From NCBI GenBank assembly GCA_039707465.1, contig CM077648.1:27531119-27595118 (forward strand): a stretch of DNA of 64,000 bases, written 5' to 3'. The DNA is from Rhabdophis nuchalis. Its lineage: Eukaryota; Chordata; Lepidosauria; Squamata; Natricidae. Of this stretch, positions 1-7,836 are shown in pieces; positions within the stretch are counted from its first letter, which is position 1, and every line of letters starts with the position of its first letter. Both the position numbers and the translations under genes were made by a program. The notes under the pieces are model-generated. The model made no database searches. It saw only the letters and a list, made by a program, of their open reading frames with translations, and was not told where the DNA came from.

Positions 1-791
1 ATTTCACACAGAAGCTGCTTTTCCCCAATTCCTACAATGTTATATGAGTATCTAAACTGGTAAGATACATCTGGCAAAATAATATACTGTACATGCCTGG
101 TGAAGTTTAAAATAAAATATACGAAAATTAATAATTCAGCCCTCCACTGAAGCACAGCTAACCTTATTTTTTAACTTAATATCCCCCATGGCTTCCCTGT
201 GTGCTTTTTATGCAGTAAATAATGTCCTCACTCCCCTCCTCTTCTAATACACTCCACTTCTAATACAATCTTTCCTTTTCTACTTAAGAAAGATGTATTA
301 GGTTTATTAGCATTAGTATAGCTGTCAGCTTTGCACTCTGCATATTATTAACAAGACCAAATTAATTTTGATGAAAAGCCAAATGTGTTACCATGTTAAC
401 AATGCCCAAATTTATTCAGTCTGTAGGCAAACAGCTGGTCCTTCTCCAAACTTTACACAATACAGGTATCACCAAGCAAGCTGTCATTACACCCAGCATG
501 TGTGCCTTCAGTGATGAAAGCAGAGATCCAGCTGTTCAATAGCTATAGTATATATAATATATTCCAAATACAGAACCACACACTGGACACTGGAATATAC
601 AAGGAGTGTTGTATACATTAATTATTGTTAGCCTAGATTACCCATCAATCCATCTCATCGTGACTAGCAAAAGAAACTTACAATTTGGTAGGTAACTATA
701 GAACAGGTTAGTTTGAGTTAGCCCAATTTACTGTGTAGTTAAATTCCTAAGCACGCTACCTAATCCGAAAGAATAATTATTTAGATTCAAA
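1..791. other. No recognisable gene or repeat
   Basis: AT-rich sequence with frequent stops in all frames. I see no element boundary, gene or long tandem repeat here. Confidence 0.5.
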
Positions 792-1140
792 TAGAAGAAT
801 AGAATAACAGAGTGGATGGCAAGGTCATCTAGTCCAACCCCCTGCTCAAGCAGGAGGCCCTATACTATTTCTGACAGATGGCTGTCCAGTCTCTTCTTGA
901 AAGCCTCCATTGATGAAGCTGCTGCAACTTCTGAAGGCAAGTTGTTCTATTTGTTAATTGTTCTGTTAATTGCCAGAAAATTTCTCCTTATTTCTATGTT
1001 GAATCTCTCCTTGATCAGTTTCCATCCATTATTCCTTGTCTGGCCTTCAGGTGCTTTAGAAAATAGGTTGACCCTCCTCCTCTCTGTTATTTTCTCTTCA
1101 AATATTGGAACTGCTATTATTTCTTTCTGGTTATAGATAG
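792..1140 (-). mobile_element. CR1 LINE 3' end fragment
   Basis: This is the complement of the CR1 3' terminal region. It contains the stretch 'tctagtccaaccccctgctc' and the following block on paired substitutions, ending near 'ggaactgctatta'. The same family lies in sense orientation at 10255-10860, where the matching blocks can be seen directly. The plus-strand open frame over it is a shadow. Confidence 0.8.
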
Positions 1141-1490
1141 TGTATATTCACAAGGCCCCAAAAGCATTATCTGTCACAAGAAAAAGACATTTGCTGATCT
1201 CAAGGGTACCTAGCTTTCCTCTCCAAATCAGAAGCTTCCAAAAGCTAAGACTAATTCTGGTGCAACAACAATATACTGGCAAGTAATCTGCTTTGTTAAG
1301 TAATCTGCTTTGGCAACAATCAAATCAGCAATCTAATAGAACATGATTATATGAGTTCACATGGCAATGCTATTAACCCACAGGGCAATATGCCACTGGA
1401 ACGGCTTACAAAATGTGCTCCTTTATTATCTCTTCTGAACCCTTCCTCCCAGCATTTCTATAGCATATAGAATGTATCTGTTCTATAAAC
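1141..1490. other. Unassigned sequence left of the provirus
   Basis: No gene or repeat recognised. This is the flank into which the endogenous retrovirus inserted; it ends at the 6-bp target-site duplication. Confidence 0.5.
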
Positions 1491-1496
1491 AACAAT
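1491..1496. repeat. Target-site duplication, left copy
   Basis: AACAAT immediately outside the left LTR, identical to 9829-9834. It shows the provirus entered by integrase and that its ends have not recombined with another copy. Confidence 0.93.
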
Positions 1497-1681
1497 TGTG
1501 ATTACGGGACCGTGCGGTGTCTGCGGGACCCCAAGCCGGTGTGCACCTAGTCGGGGATTAGGCGGGCTCCGAGGAAGAAGGCAACGACACGTTATATGGT
1601 TTACACGAGAACGCAGGTGGTGAGAGGCTCTGTGATTCACAAGAAACCTCAGAAGGCCTCGAGACCCACCCGACGGTCTCT

Positions 1682-1687
1682 TTTATT
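1682..1687 (-). terminator. Retroviral polyadenylation signal in 3' LTR
   Basis: AATAAA on the minus strand, about 50 bases downstream of the TATA element. In this copy it would end the proviral transcript. The cleavage site is not determined. Confidence 0.75.
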
Positions 1688-1737
1688 AACTGCAAACAAG
1701 GAGGTAACATACGTGGTCCAATAATATACATTGTTAC

Positions 1738-1745
1738 CTTATATG
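1738..1745 (-). promoter_or_regulatory. TATA element of 3' LTR U3
   Basis: CATATAAG on the minus strand, conserved in both LTRs. It lies about 130 bases from the LTR 5' edge. In this copy it could drive transcription out into the flank below 1491. Confidence 0.65.
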
Positions 1746-1875
1746 GGCATAACTTTTGTACTTGGTCCCATGTGACATGGCCTACGTCACATGGGGGTGT
1801 TGCCCTTGCAGGGAAATAGAAACATAAGCAACTCTTTACAGTAAGTGGAAAATCATGGACACCATTATCGCAACA

Positions 1876-1883
1876 TCTCCTCT
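1876..1883 (-). promoter_or_regulatory. Polypurine tract
   Basis: The minus strand reads AGAGGAGA directly before the 3' LTR, preceded by an A-rich run. This is the expected place for the plus-strand DNA primer. It is short but purine-pure and abuts the LTR. Confidence 0.7.
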
Positions 1884-1894
1884 GTTTTTGTTTT

Positions 1895-3769
1895 TTATTG
1901 GAACTGGAAGCATGGAGCTCTTACGTCCATGGTATGAAGTGCTATTTCAGGTTGCAAGTTGTCCTTCGACCCCAAGCTTCCTCTGTCCACACTTGTTACT
2001 CCCAGCTCTTCTCCTGACTCATTATCTGAGGAGAACTGAAGTAGAGGAGCTTTGTTTTCATCTGTTGGTATCAAGGCATAGGTGCTCTTATTGAGCAAAA
2101 TGTTAATGTGCAATTTAGTTTTTGCTTCAGCAATCGCATTCAGGCTTTTCTTAATCATGGATATGAAAATAGGTAATAAACATGGTAATACAATACATCC
2201 CATAGCAATCATGGCAACAAGTATAAAGAGAGCTTTCAACCCAGGGAATTTGGGAAGGATACCGTTGAACATATCCCCTAAGTTAAGGCCTGTCCATTTT
2301 TGTACTGGTAGATGTGCAATCTTTACCATTTCAGCAGTTAATTGCCCGACAACTTCTCCACTATTATCTATCTGGATACAGCAGTTGGAAAGGTTAAATT
2401 TCCCACAGACACCCCCTTCTTTGGCTAAAAGATAGTCCAGGGCTAGCCTATTGTGCATAATGTATGTTCTAGAAAGGGCACTTTCTTTGGCAAGTTTTTT
2501 CAATGCTTGAGCTGTCTTATTGGTGATGATCTCTACTACTGCTTGGAGTCGAATTATTCTGTTAAGCATATAAATGGGGGTTCTATACCCCGAGGAACCG
2601 TCCAGTGCCCAAGAAGCGAGGTCATAATAGGCAATAATACGCTCAGGGGGCCATTCATCGTCCTTCCAGTGTCCTATTTTCACATTACCCTGTACATTGC
2701 TTAAATCCCTTGTATTTCTTATTTCCTCATATACCGGCAAACCCAGTAGTTGTTTGCGAGGGAGCAGTAACAGGAAGAAGGAAGGTTGAATAACACCTAG
2801 GACACAGCTACCTGACCATCCAGGGGGAAGGACGTTATATGCATAAGCGCCGCAAATCCAGTATAACCCATCAGGAGTGCGCCAAGGGATGGTATCGTTT
2901 TCTGGGTCATTCAAAAAGGACATTTTTGATATATTTTGTAATACCTTAACAGGGTCAGAGGAGTGGGTGGGCCACCATTGATTATTAGTCCATTGGCCTA
3001 AACATAACAAATTGCCAACTGGTGGCCTGGCGTTACTTGCATTTCGGTGAAAACACACCTTCCCCACCAGGGAGGTTGACAGCAGCCATGTTTCATTAAA
3101 CTTGGTGGATGTAAAGGTAAGATTCTTCTCATTAATGAGAAGGTCTGTATAATTGGCTTCTTGTGCTGTCCAAGGCCAAGCGTCTCCCATTTTTGTGCCT
3201 CCACAAACGAAACAGTTCTTTACGACTAATTCTTTTGCTATAGTCTCTGCCAATTGCACAAACATGTTGTGAGCTGTAGGAGGAACAGGTAGATCGTTTA
3301 ATTTAGCAATTTCCTCCTCGTATTCCCAATACGCCCTAAGAGGCTTAAGTGTTACCTTTTTTGTTTCAACCTTAATAATCAAATATCCATATGGATCTTT
3401 ACCTTTTCCATCAATACCCAGCCCCAAACCGTAATATGTTGTTTTCGGATATTGAGAGGATTCGGCTGAAATACAAACATTGTTACATTTTTCACTCATA
3501 CAGGAAGTAACAGACGATCCTAAGGTAAGGTTCAGGTTTGCAGGGCCTGGTGAGGCCGGAAAAAGTCCAGGCTCGGCGGGGGAGTACCAGTAATTGTATG
3601 GGTCCCTGAAGGAGACCTGTCCTGTTGATTGTACCTTTGCTCGAGTAAAAAGGTATTTGCTGTTTTGTAAATAGGTCCGTTCCCAGGACTGTCCCCCGCA
3701 GGTGACACCTGCATCTCCGTTCCCTTGACCAATTCTAATAGCGGTGCAGGCATCAAAGCATACAGTCAT
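1895..3769 (-). CDS. env: Env SU (most) and TM, open 624-codon part
   Basis: Envelope glycoprotein for receptor binding and fusion. Numbered from the Met at 3769: SU has a CFVC (CXXC) motif at 186-189 and a WICG block near 304. Several N-glycosylation sequons are visible (for example at 80, 206, 216, 225, 243, 279 and 291). TM has an immunosuppressive-domain-like helix around 440-455 leading into CX6CC (C455, C463, C464), the gamma-type signature allowing disulphide linkage to SU. A hydrophobic span at about 512-538 is followed by a cytoplasmic tail of some 85 residues. I see no clear R-X-K/R-R site or fusion peptide between SU and TM; only a weak basic patch at 338-339. The frame is open upstream of the Met to the TAA at 3917, so the Met is not necessarily a real start. 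Confidence 0.88.
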   Translation of the reverse strand: MTVCFDACTAIRIGQGNGDAGVTCGGQSWERTYLQNSKYLFTRAKVQSTGQVSFRDPYNYWYSPAEPGLFPASPGPANLNLTLGSSVTSCMSEKCNNVCISAESSQYPKTTYYGLGLGIDGKGKDPYGYLIIKVETKKVTLKPLRAYWEYEEEIAKLNDLPVPPTAHNMFVQLAETIAKELVVKNCFVCGGTKMGDAWPWTAQEANYTDLLINEKNLTFTSTKFNETWLLSTSLVGKVCFHRNASNARPPVGNLLCLGQWTNNQWWPTHSSDPVKVLQNISKMSFLNDPENDTIPWRTPDGLYWICGAYAYNVLPPGWSGSCVLGVIQPSFFLLLLPRKQLLGLPVYEEIRNTRDLSNVQGNVKIGHWKDDEWPPERIIAYYDLASWALDGSSGYRTPIYMLNRIIRLQAVVEIITNKTAQALKKLAKESALSRTYIMHNRLALDYLLAKEGGVCGKFNLSNCCIQIDNSGEVVGQLTAEMVKIAHLPVQKWTGLNLGDMFNGILPKFPGLKALFILVAMIAMGCIVLPCLLPIFISMIKKSLNAIAEAKTKLHINILLNKSTYALIPTDENKAPLLQFSSDNESGEELGVTSVDRGSLGSKDNLQPEIALHTMDVRAPCFQFQ

Positions 3770-4015
3770 AATTTGTGTGTGGCCTTGTACTGGAATATCC
3801 CGGGAGTGCTTATGTGCAATATATCCTTGTCGGGATTGGGCTGTCGTAAACAGTGAGGACGGGATGGCAAAATTGTCTGGTGCAGGACCCCAATCGCCTC
3901 CTCTGTAGCCATATACTTAAATGGTGCCGTATATGGGGCCCAGGGCTTCAGGTGTGTAGCAGTGATGTTGGTTGCTGTGATCTAGGCATTGATGGTACTG
4001 GGTGTTGTTATGGAT

Positions 4016-4591
4016 TCATGGAGGCAGCTGATGGGTGCATTGTGGTTTTTGAGAGTGGTATATCAACGTATGCTGAAACTTATTGCCAGATTTCGTGGTT
4101 TGGGTGCAGTTGGTGCAGTTGTTGTTAGTGGAAACTGCACGCCGAACCCGTATACCCTTGTGTCCTTTTTGTACGCCAAGTGATAATGTCAATCTGGTGG
4201 ATGTAGCAAGACCTTTTACACTCTTTACGATTTTGCACTGGTACAGGCCAAGGTCTGTTGGCTGTGGAGTTTTAACGGTCAGTTGGGTAGACCGATAGTG
4301 AAATGTTTGCAAATAATGTTGTGAATCAGTGGGAAGCCATGTGTTGTTAAAAAACCAGCGCCATAAGGTACCTTTCTTTTTGATCGGAGATCTCTGCAGG
4401 CAAGACATCGTCGGGGAATAAGGAGGTCCAAACGAGGTGGTGAAGTGGACTTGATGTGCTCTGATGAGGGTGTTGAATTTTGGGAGAGGTGTAAGGTGAT
4501 CATTCCGGTGGTGTGGCAGTTGAAGATTGACCAGCTGCGGTAGGAGGAGACACATCATCATGCTTAAGGGGAGCATGATATGGGCGGACAT
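4016..4591 (-). CDS. env: Env amino-terminal part: signal peptide plus Ig-like domain, ends at premature TGA
   Basis: Starts at ATG 4589-4591; 191 codons to the TGA at 4016-4018. Residues 1-22 form a hydrophobic leader rich in Met and Leu. An immunoglobulin-like fold is suggested by Cys64, Trp77 or Trp79, and D-L-G-L-Y-Q-C at 113-119: 55 residues separate the cysteines, and the last motif is the hallmark of strand F in V- and I-set domains. A sequon N-N-T follows the tryptophans. After the domain comes RVRR (148-151, positions 4139-4150), a furin-type motif, then a CTNC pair at 159-162. I know of no standard retroviral Env with this layout. The Ig call is from motif spacing only. It could be a chance resemblance in an unusual SU receptor-binding domain. 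Confidence 0.65.
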   Translation of the reverse strand: MSAHIMLPLSMMMCLLLPQLVNLQLPHHRNDHLTPLPKFNTLIRAHQVHFTTSFGPPYSPTMSCLQRSPIKKKGTLWRWFFNNTWLPTDSQHYLQTFHYRSTQLTVKTPQPTDLGLYQCKIVKSVKGLATSTRLTLSLGVQKGHKGIRVRRAVSTNNNCTNCTQTTKSGNKFQHTLIYHSQKPQCTHQLPP

Positions 4592-6149
4592 TGTGAGCCG
4601 GGACCCACAGGACACGGTCTTCCAGTTGCACTGCTGCGTAGCCTTTGCCCCAAGTGATTAATTCAGCAGGTCCTTTCCAGGCGGGGTCCGGCAGTTGCCT
4701 ATAATAAACAAAGGGTCTGGAGGTGGGAACAGAAGGTTTAGAAAAATGGCGAGATGCTGCAGAACAGGCAGGAGTGCCAGAAAGATTGAGAAAATTCAAA
4801 GTGTAAAGACACGTATTTAAAACATTCTGCAATGCTGGGAGGCTAGGGGGACTGAGTCCTTTTGACCCTGTGAATCGGTTTAATGCATTTTTAAGTGTTT
4901 GGTTAGCCCTTTCCACAATAGCCTGCCCTTGGCTATTGAAAGGGATTCCGAATTTGTGAGCAATAGACCAGCGGTGACAAAACTCCGCAAAGGGGGAGCT
5001 AGTGTATGATGGACCATTGTCTGTTTTTAAAACTTTTGGGCATCCCAGCGTTGTGAAGGTCCGAATGCAATGATTGATCACTAGTTTTGTAGTTTCTCCT
5101 TTCTGAGGAGTGGCCATGATGAACCCTGAGAACGTATCAATTGACATGTGTAAAAACTTCCAGGGTGCAAATGGAACATACTGTGTGACGTCCATTTGCC
5201 ATGTGTCACATGCCTCAATTCCTCTGGGATTAACTCCCTGAGGGAGACTGTTGGCCTGAAGACTACAGGTTGGGCATTGTTGTACAATAGCTGTAGCTTC
5301 GGCCATTGTAATTCCAAATTGTTTCATAAGTGCTTTTTTGTTCTGGTGAAAGTATGTGTGGCTCTCCCCTGCAGTTAAGGGGGAGGGCATAGGTGTTTGT
5401 ATGGTGACCGGCATAGCGCTGCAGGCGGTATCGGCTTGCTGATTGCCTTCAGATATTATGCCTGGTAAATTCTGATGACTACGTATGTGTGCCACGAACA
5501 AAGGATGAAGCCTTGCTTGCAACAAGGATTGTAATCGTAAAAACAACTGCATAAGTGTTTGTGCTGTGGATGGGGAAATATAAGCGTCGAAAATGTGCAC
5601 CACGAGTTGTGATACATATAGGCTGTCCGTAACAACATTAAGAGGTTGTAAAGAAAATTGTTGCAAAGCCAAAACAAAGGCAGCCAATTCAGCTTGTTGT
5701 GCCGAGGTTTGAGGTTGTGTTAACAATTTGTGCCATTCGTCAGCAACCTGCCATACGCAGGCGCCGTGTGTCTTTGAGCCATCTGTGAAGACGGTCAGGG
5801 CGTCTGGGATAGGGGTTGTGACAATGGGTGTTTGCATGGACACGGGAAGTGTGCGGACCAATTGGAGTCTTGGATCCGCAGGAAGGTGGCAAGAAATTGT
5901 TCCTACCCAACCTTCCAAAGCAAATTGTAAGTCATCCGACTGTTGGTACAAGGGTTCCCAGGTTGAATTCTTAAATGGGATGTAAATGGTATGTGGTTCT
6001 ACAGCCATTAAGTGGCGGGCACGTTTACGACCTTTTTCAATGAGTTGCGCAATTTGTTGTGCCTTCGTGGTTAATGTATTGCGAGGTGTATGCGGCAAAT
6101 GTATCCATTCCAAAATTAAGAGAGTGTTTTTTGTGGGAGTTTGTGTCAA
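4500..6149 (-). CDS. pol: Pol, RNase H and integrase part
   Basis: 549 codons in a different frame from RT. It starts in the RT connection region; the first codon at 6149 is TTG and is not a true start. RNase H shows its four acidic residues: D123 in TDGS, E154 in AELAA, D175 in TDSLY and D240 in QQAD. Integrase has an HHCC zinc domain (H264, H268, C292, C295), a catalytic core with D320, D377 and E413 (35 residues between the last two), and a C-terminal SH3-like region with WKGP and WVPAHNVRPY. All catalytic residues are kept. The frame ends at 4500 and overlaps the env start. Integrase cuts 6-bp staggered sites, which matches the observed duplication. Confidence 0.93.
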   Translation of the reverse strand: MTQTPTKNTLLILEWIHLPHTPRNTLTTKAQQIAQLIEKGRKRARHLMAVEPHTIYIPFKNSTWEPLYQQSDDLQFALEGWVGTISCHLPADPRLQLVRTLPVSMQTPIVTTPIPDALTVFTDGSKTHGACVWQVADEWHKLLTQPQTSAQQAELAAFVLALQQFSLQPLNVVTDSLYVSQLVVHIFDAYISPSTAQTLMQLFLRLQSLLQARLHPLFVAHIRSHQNLPGIISEGNQQADTACSAMPVTIQTPMPSPLTAGESHTYFHQNKKALMKQFGITMAEATAIVQQCPTCSLQANSLPQGVNPRGIEACDTWQMDVTQYVPFAPWKFLHMSIDTFSGFIMATPQKGETTKLVINHCIRTFTTLGCPKVLKTDNGPSYTSSPFAEFCHRWSIAHKFGIPFNSQGQAIVERANQTLKNALNRFTGSKGLSPPSLPALQNVLNTCLYTLNFLNLSGTPACSAASRHFSKPSVPTSRPFVYYRQLPDPAWKGPAELITWGKGYAAVQLEDRVLWVPAHNVRPYHAPLKHDDVSPPTAAGQSSTATPPE

Positions 6150-7177
6150 AAATACCGTGAGCAGTGCAGGAGGGAAAGGATAGCTAGTGAAAGAGAAGTG
6201 TTTACAATGGCACGGTCAACCCAACGGTGTTGTATGAGGGTATTGATTGTGTGAATGGCTTCCTTTTGAGTCGGGGACAAAAGAATTTTGTCAGCAGGAT
6301 GTTTCGAGCCCATTAGTCCATGGAATAAAGGGGTCAAGGTCGAGGTTGGAATGCCCAAATAGGGGCGAGCCCAGTTAAGGGTGCCCAGATATTGTTGCAA
6401 CTGCACCAGAGTCATAGTGAACGGAATATCGATTGTGGGAATGACTGGTGAGGCCGTTGCCTGTAACAGTTTGTGACCCAAGTATTGCATTGGATATTGG
6501 GTCTGGATTTTTTCAGGGGCGATATGGAGTCCTGCAGAGGTTAATAAGAGGGTTAGTCGTGGTAGGGTACGCAGGACAGTTCCCTTAGGTCCAGGCGCAG
6601 CCACAAGGATGTCATCCATGTAATGATACACCAGAAAGGTGGGAAATTCCTGGCGGTATTGGGATAAAATGGAGTCCACATAATATTGGCACATGGTTGG
6701 AGAATTTAACATGCCTTGGGGAAGTGTTTTCCATTGGTAGCGTTCCGTTGGTTTGGAATTATTGAGTTCCGGAACGGTAAAGGCAAACAAAATTCTATCT
6801 GCTTTATCCAAAGGGATGCAGAAGAAACAATCTTTCAAATCGATCACAATTAAATCATAATCCTGTGGGATTAAATTAGGATTAGGCAATCCGCATTGCA
6901 AAGGGCCCATAGGTTGAATAATTAAATTGATGGCGCGTAAATCCCGTAGGAGGCGCCACTTGCCGGATTTCTTTTTCAATACGAAAACCGGAGTATTGTA
7001 GGGGCTGGAAGATGATTCAATATGCCCCAAGGAGAGTTGTTCATCGACTAGTTGGTGGAGAGCGGAAAGTTTTTCCAATGGCAAGGGCCATTGGTCCACC
7101 CACACAGGTTGGGAGGTGGAGAGGGTAGGTTTCATGGTTAGGGAATGTGAAGGGTGGCGTGAAGTTGAGAAAGAAGG
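6146..7177 (-). CDS. pol: Pol, reverse transcriptase part, frameshifted at its end
   Basis: Frame open from just after TGA 7178-7180; the first Met is at 7135. Numbered from that Met: LPQG at 138-141, D99 in the catalytic IDLKD block, and YMDD at 172-175, the polymerase active site. Fingers and palm are intact. It stops at 6146-6148 in the connection region, and the expected continuation lies in another frame from about 6150-6200. So one indel (net one base) has broken pol between RT and RNase H. It is in the -1 frame relative to pro with a 40-base overlap (7138-7177), as in betaretroviruses, but I find no canonical slippery heptamer in that overlap. Confidence 0.92.
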   Translation of the reverse strand, partial: PSFSTSRHPSHSLTMKPTLSTSQPVWVDQWPLPLEKLSALHQLVDEQLSLGHIESSSSPYNTPVFVLKKKSGKWRLLRDLRAINLIIQPMGPLQCGLPNPNLIPQDYDLIVIDLKDCFFCIPLDKADRILFAFTVPELNNSKPTERYQWKTLPQGMLNSPTMCQYYVDSILSQYRQEFPTFLVYHYMDDILVAAPGPKGTVLRTLPRLTLLLTSAGLHIAPEKIQTQYPMQYLGHKLLQATASPVIPTIDIPFTMTLVQLQQYLGTLNWARPYLGIPTSTLTPLFHGLMGSKHPADKILLSPTQKEAIHTINTLIQHRWVDRAIVNTSLSLAILSLLHCSRYF

Positions 7178-7832
7178 TCACGACCCCAAAGATTAAAGGG
7201 GAGGGGCAAAATGTAGGGTTTAAGGAAAGCGGTGACAGAGGAGCAAGAAGTGGTAGCGGAGAGCCACTGGGAGCTGACCTTGGCCGCCTGGGTGCCGCCC
7301 ACGCCAAGGACGGAAGGAGAATCAGTGGACTGCCAGGTTGAGGGCCATTCCGAAGCCCGGATTACTGAGGCATCGGCATCAGTGTCCACAAGGCCTGAAA
7401 AAGAAAGGCCGTTGAGAATAACAGTGAGAGAGGGTTTGGAGGCAGTGACAGGTTGTGAAAGGGCGAAAACAGAGTCTGAGGAGGGGGTTAATAAAATGAG
7501 AGTGGCCACAATGCAGCCTTTGGAAAGGGTAAAGCAACAATCGCCAATAGCGGCGAGGAAGAGGTGGTGCAGGGAGGAGGAGTCGTAGAGGAAAGGAGCG
7601 GCAACCACGCCCTCGACAGTGAGGGTGGAGTTAGGCATCAACAATACCGGAAGAGAAGGAGGGAGAGGGGGAAAAAGAGTGACAGTCAAAGGGAGCGTAA
7701 AAACAGAACTAGGGTCGTCATAAGAGATGTCTTCCGACAAGGAAACAGGAAAAAGGGTGGGCGAAAGCGGAGGGGTAGAGAGGTAAAGGTCAGGCTTTGG
7801 AGCGGGGCTACCTGAAGGCCCCGAAATTAGTT
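7138..7832 (-). CDS. pro: Pro: dUTPase-like remnant plus aspartic protease with altered active site
   Basis: Open in the -1 frame relative to gag, continuous from the frameshift site to the stop at 7138-7140, about 230 codons. Protease blocks: the active site reads DTDA at 7375-7386 where the family has DTGA or DSGA, so the conserved glycine is aspartate. A flap LGVGG follows, then LWGRDLL near the C-terminus. Upstream, roughly 7483-7632, the spacing and the FTLSKG...LILL stretch resemble the C-terminal half of a retroviral dUTPase, as found in betaretroviral pro. It lacks clear catalytic motifs, so it is either decayed or a false resemblance. The active-site change very likely abolishes processing. 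Confidence 0.85.
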
Positions 7833-7836
7833 TTCC
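7790..7836 (-). promoter_or_regulatory. Gag-pro -1 frameshift signal with predicted H-type pseudoknot
   Basis: The heptamer G GAA AAC (7830-7836) sits in the gag frame directly before the gag stop (7827-7829). Six bases later, stem 1 pairs CGGGGC (7818-7823) with GCCCCG (7803-7808). Part of its loop, TCAGGT (7810-7815), pairs with GCCTGA (7790-7795), giving stem 2 with one G-U pair. Connecting loops are 2 and 7 bases, with a single unpaired A at 7809 between the stems, the plan known for the mouse mammary tumour virus gag-pro pseudoknot. The heptamer is not the strict X XXY YYZ form, so slippage may be weak or the site mutated. Confidence 0.75.

Larger units (their letters stand above)
1497..1875 (-). 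repeat. 3' LTR of the provirus
   Basis: 379 bp, aligned without gaps to 9450-9828 with 10 substitutions. On the minus strand it starts TGTTGCGATAATGG and ends CCGTAATCACA. U3 contains the TATA element at 1738-1745, and the AATAAA signal lies at 1682-1687. The short spacing implies a short R region and a U5 of roughly 165 bp. Small open frames over the LTR are not genes. Confidence 0.96.
1895..4591 (-). pseudogene. env: env, whole reading frame with two in-frame stops
   Basis: One frame carries the signal peptide, an Ig-like domain, SU and TM from an ATG at 4589-4591 to the stop at 1895-1897. It is broken by TGA at 4016-4018 and TAA at 3917-3919. The start overlaps the end of pol by 92 bases, the usual retroviral arrangement, so translation would be from a spliced mRNA; the perfect donor GTAAGT at 9360-9365 fits this. 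About 80 codons between the two long open parts look like ordinary SU sequence. I therefore read the stops as damage to one gene. The alternative, a separate short secreted Ig-like protein followed by env, cannot be excluded from one copy. Confidence 0.85.

Noticed and set aside
1458..1640. 60-codon frame in the left LTR and its twin at 9402-9593
   Set aside because: Both come from the duplicated LTR. LTR sequence is regulatory and the frames have no features.
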